From: Planktothrix sp. FACHB-1365
GTDB lineage: Bacteria; Cyanobacteriota; Cyanobacteriia; Cyanobacteriales; Microcoleaceae
DNA length: 64,000 bases
Direction: 5' to 3'
Assembly: GCF_014697575.1 (NCBI RefSeq)
Contig: NZ_JACJSC010000001.1
Location: forward strand, 1 to 64,000
Positions 7,909 to 14,912 of this stretch are shown piece by piece (positions within the stretch are counted from its first letter, which is position 1; each line of letters opens with the position of its first letter). The notes beneath the pieces were generated by a model. It ran no database searches. It saw nothing but the letters and a program-made list of their open reading frames with translations, and was not told the origin of the DNA. Made by a program: the position numbers and the translations under genes.

Positions 7909-8664
7909 TTATTTAGACAATAAAGTTTGTAAACTGATATTAAATACCTCCTTATCTGAGGCTTTAAAACATTTAACTTTAATTTTATCTTCCTTTCTTA
8001 AAATTGTTTTATAAGTTAATATTTCTGATTTATCAGAATTTTGTAAAATAGAATATAACGTCTTTTTATCCTTATTATTATCAGCACTACTATTAAATTT
8101 ATTATCTTTATCTTTATAAAATAAAATTCCCTGAAAATCTATGTATATTGTTGCTTTATTATAATTTTGAATAGGATTTAAGTGATTATTGAGAACAAGT
8201 AACATATATAATCTAGTCATAGCACAACAAAATTTTTCTTCAATTTCCTCTGATTTGTTCTTATCTACAAAAGATTTTAACTCAATCAACAAAATATTTA
8301 ATTTATAACTACTTTCATACTTTTGTAAAACTAAAATAGCACATTCAGGAGTTTTACTGCTAGTAGAAATACCAGTGAAATCTTTTTCTAAATCAATTTT
8401 CCAAATTCTTGTAACTTTTGATTCCTTATCATCATGATCATGAAGTTCATTAATAAATACTTTTTTCAATTTTGAATTATCATTATTTTCCTTGATTTCA
8501 ATATGTTCATCATCAGTAACAGGAATTTCAACTATAAATTCTTCCTGCTTTAAAGCTTTATGTAATTCATCCCTAAGAGAAAGATAATCTTGATTATCAG
8601 GATTATTTAAAGAATATTTTTTCCTATTTTTCGGTTTGTTACTCTTACTCATCTTCAGACTCAT
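7909..8664 (-). CDS. Candidate PD-(D/E)xK nuclease partner of the ATPase
   Basis: I do not recognise a named family for this 251-residue protein. Its centre fits a PD-(D/E)xK nuclease core: P106-E107 at the start of a hydrophobic strand (PECAILVL), then a second strand ending in E128-L129-K130 (NILLIELKSF), then a helix with EEIEEKFCCAM. About 20 residues separate the two acidic positions, a normal distance for this fold. The first 65 residues are charged and look disordered. The gene overlaps the upstream ATPase gene by 20 bp, so the two are co-transcribed and probably translationally coupled. An alternative ATG lies at 8652. It is much richer in A+T and Lys/Asn than the neighbouring housekeeping genes, suggesting transfer. 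The nuclease assignment is inference from motif order only. Confidence 0.55.
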   Translation of the reverse strand: MSLKMSKSNKPKNRKKYSLNNPDNQDYLSLRDELHKALKQEEFIVEIPVTDDEHIEIKENNDNSKLKKVFINELHDHDDKESKVTRIWKIDLEKDFTGISTSSKTPECAILVLQKYESSYKLNILLIELKSFVDKNKSEEIEEKFCCAMTRLYMLLVLNNHLNPIQNYNKATIYIDFQGILFYKDKDNKFNSSADNNKDKKTLYSILQNSDKSEILTYKTILRKEDKIKVKCFKASDKEVFNISLQTLLSK

Positions 8665-10147
8665 CCTCCTGACGGTAAATATAATCAGTCAGAATACGCA
8701 GAGATTTATCTAAATTATTTTCAACTTCTCTAAAATTTCTAAAATAAATGCTATAATCACCACTTTCATAATCAATAATTTTATCACCAGTAAAAAAGTA
8801 AACTCCTACATTCTCTTTAGCGATTGAAACATCAGGATCAACATATTTTAATTGATGTTCCTCAATAATATTTTCTACATTAATTTGATATTCATTTTTT
8901 AAAACATCTAAATAAATATAATTATTAATCGCATTAGCTAAAATGGGACTGTGAGTCGTTATTAAGACTTTATTATTTTTTGCACTAACAAATTGTAACA
9001 ATATGTTTAATAAATTAATTTGATTTTCAGGATGTAAATTTTCTTCTGGTTCATCCATTATCAAAAAATTATTATGTTCCGCTACCCAATATTTAAGATA
9101 TAAATATAAAGGGGTTAATTGGTTAACAGAAGAAGAAGCTAAATACATCGGTAAACTATTACCATTAACATCTAATTTAAAATAAAATTCTATAGGTGCA
9201 ATTCCTTCTTGACTCAGAGGTGTTATTTCACCACCCATAATTTCTTGTAGTTTTTGAACAATGTTTAGATAAAACTCTTGATTTCTTATTTCTTGATGAT
9301 CATTGAAAGAATATAGGCTTTTAATAATCTGATTCATTGGTTCTGTATAAGGTCTTTTCCCAATATTCAATTCTTGAAGTTCTGATAATTCAATTCTTCC
9401 TTCATTGTTTGTCATCATTTCCCTTAAAGTCTGTAACTTCTTAACAAGTTTTTCATATTCTTCTCTTTCAATTTTATAAATATAACTATAAAATATAGGG
9501 AAAAAGCTACGACTAGCAGGTAAGAAGAAAGTTTTATGATGATGTCTTAGTAACATTCTAATTATACTGATAATTAAAAACCTTTTCTTTCGTTGAATTA
9601 AATTTTCAGGAGAAATATTTCTCGATACAGAATCCAAAAAGTCTTCAGATAACTCTTGCTGGTTATCCACAATTTGAAATAATAAAGATTCTTCTTGTTT
9701 ATTAATTGTCAAGTAATTAATAATGTCACTTCCACTTGTTGGAATATTATCAACTGCTTGTAATCTTGTTTTTTTTACCTCGGATATTTCATAAATAAAC
9801 TCAATAATTATCCTTAAACGTCTTGACTCTTTTCCAATATTGAAAGTATATGTATGTGTTTTGAGATGTTGTTCTATAAAAGAACTATAACTTTTAATGA
9901 TTTTACAAATTAATTTAGGATGGACTTCAACTTCATTAGCATTTTCAATAACATTATCTTGAATAAGATCTAAATTATCTTCAGCAAATTTTTCAATTAC
10001 ATCCTGATTAAAAATTGTCCATAATAATTGAGCGACATAACTTTTTCCACTGTTGTTACGTCCAACAAAAACAAAGAAATCTTTTGCTAAATCAATCTCT
10101 TGAGTATTATTTTTTATTGCCCCTAAATTTTTAATAATTAACTTCAT
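8645..10147 (-). CDS. AAA ATPase, OLD/RecF-like, first gene of pair
   Basis: A 500-residue SMC/ABC-type ATPase. Walker A is GRNNSGKS (29-36), following the opening MKLIIKNLGAIKN typical of RecF/OLD-like proteins. The signature-like segment LASSSVNQLTPLYL lies at about 336-349, Walker B FLIMDEPEENLHP at 361-373, and a switch His in TTHSP (397-401). FFLPASRS (208-215) matches the PASR block of OLD-like overcoming-lysogenisation ATPases. Between the ATP-binding halves is a long helical region (about 50-300), but there is no Toprim nuclease domain, so catalysis would fall to the overlapping downstream gene. Such ATPase-plus-nuclease couples are common in phage defence. That role here is inference. 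Codon use is strongly AT-biased. Confidence 0.75.
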   Translation of the reverse strand: MKLIIKNLGAIKNNTQEIDLAKDFFVFVGRNNSGKSYVAQLLWTIFNQDVIEKFAEDNLDLIQDNVIENANEVEVHPKLICKIIKSYSSFIEQHLKTHTYTFNIGKESRRLRIIIEFIYEISEVKKTRLQAVDNIPTSGSDIINYLTINKQEESLLFQIVDNQQELSEDFLDSVSRNISPENLIQRKKRFLIISIIRMLLRHHHKTFFLPASRSFFPIFYSYIYKIEREEYEKLVKKLQTLREMMTNNEGRIELSELQELNIGKRPYTEPMNQIIKSLYSFNDHQEIRNQEFYLNIVQKLQEIMGGEITPLSQEGIAPIEFYFKLDVNGNSLPMYLASSSVNQLTPLYLYLKYWVAEHNNFLIMDEPEENLHPENQINLLNILLQFVSAKNNKVLITTHSPILANAINNYIYLDVLKNEYQINVENIIEEHQLKYVDPDVSIAKENVGVYFFTGDKIIDYESGDYSIYFRNFREVENNLDKSLRILTDYIYRQEDESEDE

Positions 10148-10294
10148 ATCAATTAACCTTTAAATTAGCTTTGCCTTAGATATAGAGTAACTGAAGGGGA
10201 TGAGTTATGGCGACCCACCCCAATAATTATACTACTTCATTGTCCATTGTCGCAAGATCAATAGCTAAAGTATAGTAGGCAGTAGGAAAATGAT

Positions 10295-11362
10295 TAAGCT
10301 GCGTAGCAGCTTGATTGTATAATAAAAGATTAAGTATTTTTAGGAATATAACCCCCAATGCCCGCCAAAAATCATCTGTCTAAAGAGCAAAAAAGAAAAT
10401 TACTTAAAGAAATGAATGAAAATGCTCAAATTAGAGAAAGAATATTAATTTTATTATTAATGAATGAGGGAAAAACGTATCAAGAGATAGCGAAATTTTT
10501 AGAAATTTCCTATCCGACAGTAGCGTACTGGGCCGTTCATGGTGATCCAGATAAAATGGAGAGTTTTATAGATGGAAGAAGCCATATTTAGAGCAAGCAA
10601 CAGGAATTAAGTTGAGTGGCTCTCAAGTCAGGAGAATATTACAAAGAAAAAAGTACGTTTACCTCTGGGCAAAGTACAGCTTAGAGTCCAAATAAAATCC
10701 GGTGCAGAGGAAAGCATTTAAAGAGAAAATGTTAGAGTATTTAAAGATAGCAGAAGAATCACCAGAACGGTTGCAGGTATGGTTTTGGGATGAAGTTGGA
10801 TTTAGTTTAAGAGTAATAAGGAGAAAAACCTGGGGAAAAAAGGGAAGCCGGAAAAAAGTAACAGGAGAAAGAAGAAAAGGAAGAGTAAATCTAATGGGAG
10901 GGTTAAGATATACAGATAAAAAAAGAATAAATTTCGTGATTAATAAAGGAGAATCAGAAACCTTTTATCAACAAATCAAGGCTTTCCATAATTGCATTAT
11001 TAAAGAATGGGTAGAGTCAGGGAAATCAGCCGAAGACTTTTTAGAATCTGGGTCTAAATTAGTAATAATTTTAGACAATGCCAGTTTTCATAAAAAGAAA
11101 GAAATTTTAGAAAAAATAGAAACAGAAATGCCCAATATTAGGTTAGAGTTTTTACCGCCTTACAGCCCTGATTTTAATTTAATTGAACGGGTTTGGCATT
11201 CAGCCAAAGAATATATAGCTCATCGACTATTTGAATCAGTTAAGCAGTTAGAAGAGTTGTTACATAAATTATTAAATGAAGGAGAGCTAATCATTATATG
11301 TCCCACGTAAAATTAAAAATAAGGGCAATGCCGTTTATTAAATCAAGCTGCGTAGCAGCTTA
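10295..11362 (+). mobile_element. IS630-family insertion sequence, degenerate
   Basis: Both ends carry a self-palindromic AAGCTGC-gta-GCAGCTT block: left at 10296-10312, right at 11345-11361. Together they act as 22-bp inverted termini starting and ending at TA dinucleotides (10295-10296 and 11361-11362), as expected for IS630 insertion at TA. The transposase inside is broken. It sits between the ATPase-nuclease pair and a group II intron remnant. Confidence 0.75.
10358..11310 (+). pseudogene. IS630 transposase, frameshifted with nonsense codon
   Basis: The first part (10358-10591) encodes the N-terminal helix-turn-helix (KTYQEIAKFLEISYPTVAYW). A deletion and frame change follow; homology resumes in another frame as ATGIKLSGSQVRRILQRKK and YVYLWAKYSLESK, which meets TAA at 10693-10695, probably a mutated CAA. 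The last part (to 11310) has the full DDE set: WDEVGFS, LDNASFHKK and the Glu in NLIERVWHSAKEY. Intact relatives have about 50 more residues after the first segment. Two independent lesions make this copy inactive, although its ends could still respond to a related transposase supplied elsewhere. Confidence 0.85.
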
Positions 11363-11389
11363 GTATTGACAGCTACCCAAGTCACTGAG

Positions 11390-11455
11390 GAGCCGGATGA
11401 GGGGAAACTCTCACGTCCGGTTTTGTAGGCGAGGCAGGTAGGCGACTACCTGACC
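11390..11455 (+). ncRNA. Group II intron 3' remnant (domains V and VI)
   Basis: Bases 11390-11423 form a 34-nt domain V: GAGCCGG at the 5' side pairs with the CCGGTTT at the end, around an inner stem capped by a GAAA-type loop, with the usual ACG-containing bulge side. Bases 11433-11455 form a domain VI hairpin: CAGGTAG / CTACCTG closed by a GCGA tetraloop, with an unpaired A at 11453 in the position of the branch-point adenosine. Upstream domains and any maturase gene are missing; the dead IS630 copy ends only 28 bp before. The trmB stop codon follows at once on the other strand. Confidence 0.65.
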
Positions 11456-12097
11456 TTAGCCAGCGGCGGATGTCAAAAATAATGCTCGATAAACAGGTTC
11501 ACCTTTTTCTAAAGTAGACTGTTCTCGTTCTGTGGGAACTGGAAGCGGATTTTCTGCTAACCAATCATTTTGGGTACGATGAAACGCCCCATTTTCTGAA
11601 AAGCGATCGCACATTTCTATCGCCACTTCCTTAACATCCGACTGTACAAAAACTTCTCCTCCTTCTCCTAAATAACGAGCTAAATTTTCTACTAATTGCG
11701 GTTGAACCACTCGTCGTTTTTGATGCCGTTTTTTAAACCAAGGATCAGGAAATTGAATACTCACCCGTTTTAAAAGTCCGGGGGGTAAGGATTCTAAAAT
11801 CGGTTGAATTGAAGTATTAGCATTGCAAAATAAATAATGTAAATTCGTTAATTCTTGTTGATCTCGCCAAGTATTTGCTTCATTAACTAAGGGTTCTCGA
11901 ATTTCTAATCCTAAAAAATTCCAATTCGATTCTAATTGAGCTAATTCCCATAAAAATAGACCTCTCCCGCAACCAATATCTAAATGAAGTGGTTGATGCA
12001 AATTCTTATAAATCTTAGACCAGTCAGGAACAATAACAGGAGCTTGATATTTTTGACTGAGAGGATTAACGTGCTGACGAACTCGGACGCGAACCAT
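11456..12097 (-). CDS. trmB: TrmB, tRNA (guanine-N7-)-methyltransferase
   Basis: Uses S-adenosylmethionine to methylate N7 of G46 in the tRNA variable loop. The 213-residue protein shows the SAM-binding loop [15 protein letters not shown], the acidic strand NFLGLEIRE, and the TrmB-specific motif [16 protein letters not shown], followed by VQSDVKE. Length is normal for the family. Its TAA stop directly abuts the group II intron remnant, so the very C-terminus (TSAAG) may have been reshaped by that insertion. It is 30 bp downstream of csaB on the same strand, and the two may be co-transcribed. Confidence 0.95.
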   Translation of the reverse strand: MVRVRVRQHVNPLSQKYQAPVIVPDWSKIYKNLHQPLHLDIGCGRGLFLWELAQLESNWNFLGLEIREPLVNEANTWRDQQELTNLHYLFCNANTSIQPILESLPPGLLKRVSIQFPDPWFKKRHQKRRVVQPQLVENLARYLGEGGEVFVQSDVKEVAIEMCDRFSENGAFHRTQNDWLAENPLPVPTEREQSTLEKGEPVYRALFLTSAAG

Positions 12098-12127
12098 AAA
12101 TTAATCACAAAAAATAAACACTATAAT

Positions 12128-13168
12128 TTAATTGAACTGAGAGTACAATAATTCTTGATGGACGGTTGCCCGATCTACAAAAAATTCAATTTTTCCCTTC
12201 GATAAAGGTTCATCATTGGCATAACAATCAATCCAGGTTTTACTGATGAGATTCGGATCATCGGGAAGTTGATCAATTTCCCATCCGGGTAATTCTAATT
12301 CTTCCATTAATCGGCTTACTTTGGGATCATAACTCAGCGCAAAACATTTACATTCTTGGGTTGCTGCCATAATTAAACTATGAAATCGCATCCCAATCAA
12401 AAACTCAACCCCTCGAAAAACTCCTTTTAATTGTCGCGGATCTTCTAAGATTAAAACCTGACTATTTTCGGGAAGGGCTTGATGTAGAAGTTGGGCGATC
12501 ACTAAATCTTGAATCGGTTGAAATGGAATTAATAAAATAAACGTTTGAGTTGCTTTTTGAAACGAGACTAACGCCCGAATTATTAATGATAACCGTTCCG
12601 GTGTCAATTGGGGATCAGGTCGCAACGTCAACGCCACTCTAGGGGCGGGTAAATCCCACAACCGGGCTACAGGTTGAGCATCCAAAGCCCAAACGGGGTC
12701 AGGGGCGAGGGTAAAGGGAATATTCCAGTTAGACAATAACCTTGCAGAACCCGTATCCCGCACGCTAACGACATTACAGCCGGAAAAGGTTTTTTTTGCC
12801 AACCACTGGGAAACAGAACGGTTCAAGGGGCCAATACCCTGCGCCCAAGCCATCGTTTTGAGTCCCATCTGTTGCGCCAATCCCATCAATCCCCCATAAT
12901 AAAAAGGACTGATGGCACTGGTGACATCTTGCATGAGGCTGCCTCCGCCCCAAATTAACCCATCGGCACGACGTAGAGCCTTCAGGACTTGAAAGGCATT
13001 CATGCGATCGCAGACTTCCACCTGATAATAAGCTTGGGTTTGGGTGGGATTTCCTGACAGGACAATGGGTTCAACCGTAGGCGGTAACATTTGTAACAAC
13101 GACGCTAACAAGGCTTCATCCCCGCCATTGCCTTTTCCATAATATCCACAACAAATCACCCGTTGCAT
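12128..13168 (-). CDS. csaB: CsaB, polysaccharide pyruvyl transferase
   Basis: Catalyses pyruvyl addition to a cell-surface polysaccharide, a modification that in some bacteria anchors SLH-domain proteins to the wall. The 346-residue protein opens with ICCGYYGKGNGGDEALLASL, the family's Gly-rich N-terminus, continues with GLIWGGGSLMQD and AWAQGIGPL, and ends with GMRFHSLIMAA and ALSYDPKV, all typical of CsaB. Many cyanobacteria carry SLH-domain porins, so a wall-anchoring role is reasonable here, but the acceptor cannot be told from sequence. It is the first gene of a likely two-gene unit with trmB. Confidence 0.92.
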   Translation of the reverse strand: MQRVICCGYYGKGNGGDEALLASLLQMLPPTVEPIVLSGNPTQTQAYYQVEVCDRMNAFQVLKALRRADGLIWGGGSLMQDVTSAISPFYYGGLMGLAQQMGLKTMAWAQGIGPLNRSVSQWLAKKTFSGCNVVSVRDTGSARLLSNWNIPFTLAPDPVWALDAQPVARLWDLPAPRVALTLRPDPQLTPERLSLIIRALVSFQKATQTFILLIPFQPIQDLVIAQLLHQALPENSQVLILEDPRQLKGVFRGVEFLIGMRFHSLIMAATQECKCFALSYDPKVSRLMEELELPGWEIDQLPDDPNLISKTWIDCYANDEPLSKGKIEFFVDRATVHQELLYSQFN

Positions 13169-13301
13169 GGTTTCCCCTTTCGCTGGCCGATTCCCGACTC
13201 TAACCCGACATCTAACTTTATATCAGATTGCACGCCAATTAAATTAACATAAATATCGGAATAAAATCTGACTGAACTTTTCTGTTATCTCTTGTGAAAT
13301 T

Positions 13302-13607
13302 ATGCACGCTTTATCGATTCCAACTTGGATCATTCATATTTCGAGTGTAATTGAATGGATCGCCGCGATTTGGTTTATCTGGATTTATGGAGAAATCACT
13401 CAAAATCGAGCTTGGTGGGTTCTTTCCTTCGCCATGTTACCGTCTTTAGTCAGTGCCATGTGTGCCTGTACCTGGCATTATTTTGATAATCCCGCTTCTT
13501 TAGAATGGTTAGTGACCTTACAAGCGACCATGACTGTTGTGGGAAATACCACCCTCTGTGCGGCGGCGTGGTGGATTTGGCGCGATGCCAATTCTGTTAA
13601 AAATTAA
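13302..13607 (+). CDS. DUF2499 membrane protein
   Basis: A 101-residue integral membrane protein with about three hydrophobic helices. The segments LSIPTWIIHISSVIEWIAAI, MLPSLVSAMCACTWHYFDN and LEWLVTLQATMTVVGN are characteristic of DUF2499, a family of oxygenic phototrophs. Function is unknown. The partner DUF3593 gene starts about 40 bp later on the same strand; the two families are regularly neighbours in cyanobacteria, which suggests they act together in a membrane. Confidence 0.85.
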   Translation: MHALSIPTWIIHISSVIEWIAAIWFIWIYGEITQNRAWWVLSFAMLPSLVSAMCACTWHYFDNPASLEWLVTLQATMTVVGNTTLCAAAWWIWRDANSVKN

Positions 13608-13647
13608 AACGGATCACCTCTATTCACATTGTTCTAACCTGGGATTA

Positions 13648-13947
13648 ATGATGTTATCAAAAGACACCTTATTTGCTGTTTCTTTATTTCCCTATCTAGG
13701 GTTTTTGTGGTTTTTAACTCGTTCGGGTCAAATGCCTCGTTTAGCATTAATTGGATTTTATGGAACCTTAGTGTTTGTTGCGGTTACAATTCCGGCGGGA
13801 ATTTATGCCAAGGTGGTTTATGGGGAAGCCTTAGCTAATATTGATTGGTTACATGGCGGTGCGGAAGTTTTTTTAACCTTGGCTAATATTTTAGTGGTTT
13901 TGGGATTCCGTCAAGCGGTGATTGAAAAACAATCCTCCCAACAATAA
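13648..13947 (+). CDS. DUF3593 membrane protein
   Basis: About 99 residues with three predicted membrane helices: LFAVSLFPYLGFLWFLTRSG, ALIGFYGTLVFVAVTIPAGI and a C-terminal LTLANILVVLGF. The motif ANIDWLHGGAEVFLTLAN is typical of DUF3593. The frame runs further upstream into the DUF2499 gene, but the paired ATGs at 13648/13651 are the sensible start: they begin the conserved region and avoid overlap with the upstream gene. Function is unknown; it is probably co-transcribed with DUF2499. Confidence 0.85.
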   Translation: MMLSKDTLFAVSLFPYLGFLWFLTRSGQMPRLALIGFYGTLVFVAVTIPAGIYAKVVYGEALANIDWLHGGAEVFLTLANILVVLGFRQAVIEKQSSQQ

Positions 13948-13976
13948 CCAATATGGGTTTTCACCAAAATAAAACT

Positions 13977-14050
13977 CACCCAACCGTTATTTTAATCCTC
14001 AGTGCCATCTGAAGTTTATCTTTAATTGGGGATTAAAAAACAGTTGGGTG
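13977..14050. repeat. Long two-step inverted repeat
   Basis: CACCCAAC (13977-13984) pairs with GTTGGGTG (14043-14050), and TTTTAATCC (13990-13998) pairs with GGATTAAAA (14030-14038): 17 bp of near-continuous stem. It lies 30 bp after the DUF3593 stop. No T-run follows, so it is either an atypical terminator or a dispersed cruciform repeat. Confidence 0.5.
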
Positions 14051-14130
14051 GGCAGGTTGAGTACAACCTTAATCTCAATTTTTAAGAAGTTTATTTAATA
14101 GTTCTAAAACCAAGCTAAAGGAGGCTAACT

Positions 14131-14745
14131 ATTATTTTAAAATTGTTTTTAACAGGTTTATTACCTATGCTTCTCTATTCTGAAAATTATGCTCCTCCTA
14201 TCCTTTGTTTTCCTGCGGAAGAAAGTCAACTGATTGCAGCTACTATTATTCCTGATTTTTCCATTCCTGTTGTTCCAAAAATCACCTCTCCCCACGATTC
14301 TAAAATCGATCTTGACCAATGCAATCAAGTTCCCACAGGTGATGGAATTCCGGGGTTTCGACCCGGTGTTGATAAAAGTCAAGTGTTTCAAATGTTTGGA
14401 ACTCCCACTGGAACAGAAATTGGCTATTGGCCTAATACCCAAGCTATTTTTTATCATTTAATTCCTAACCGAGTTAGTGTGGGTTTTTTATTTGATCAAC
14501 AATCGGGAAAATTACGACAAACGGAAGCTGCTTTTTCTCAACAAGTTGATTTACAAACCATTTTAATTACCCTCAATAGTATGTCGGGTTGTCGCTTAAA
14601 TCCTTCCCTAGAAGCCGGATTAAAAAGTGTTCATAATCGCCAAAGGCAGTCTTATTTATTTGTGATTGATTCCCTCGAAGGGATTATTGAACGAGATCAA
14701 CTTGATCGAATTTATATTGGAATTTGGGAATCGGATTTACATTAG
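14131..14745 (+). CDS. Secreted conserved protein, probable ATT start
   Basis: About 204 residues, function not recognised. The first 20 residues (ILKLFLTGLLPMLLYSENYA) resemble a signal peptide. The mature part contains GIPGFRPGVDKSQVFQMFGTPTG, a helix-plus-GxP pattern like SmpA/BamE-type or kinase-associated lipid-facing modules, then beta-rich segments and a C-terminal DRIYIGIWE. The frame opens after TAA at 14116-14118 and has no ATG until 14167. An excellent Shine-Dalgarno sequence, AAGGAGG (14118-14124), lies 6 nt before ATT at 14131; TTG at 14143 is 18 nt away. ATT is therefore the best-placed start. The following gene, a Ser/Thr kinase, is 167 bp downstream. Confidence 0.6.
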   Translation: MILKLFLTGLLPMLLYSENYAPPILCFPAEESQLIAATIIPDFSIPVVPKITSPHDSKIDLDQCNQVPTGDGIPGFRPGVDKSQVFQMFGTPTGTEIGYWPNTQAIFYHLIPNRVSVGFLFDQQSGKLRQTEAAFSQQVDLQTILITLNSMSGCRLNPSLEAGLKSVHNRQRQSYLFVIDSLEGIIERDQLDRIYIGIWESDLH

Positions 14746-14912
14746 TTTGCTTTCCAGGATTACAACCGCTTAAACTCAAGCTTAAAAAGCTAAATCATCC
14801 TTAAGATTAAGCTAAATTTTTCATTCATCGACTACTCTAATATAATGAGTTCAAACGATCGGCTTTCGGAACTTGAGGCATCAACCCCAAATCCTAAACC
14901 TAATATTCTGGT

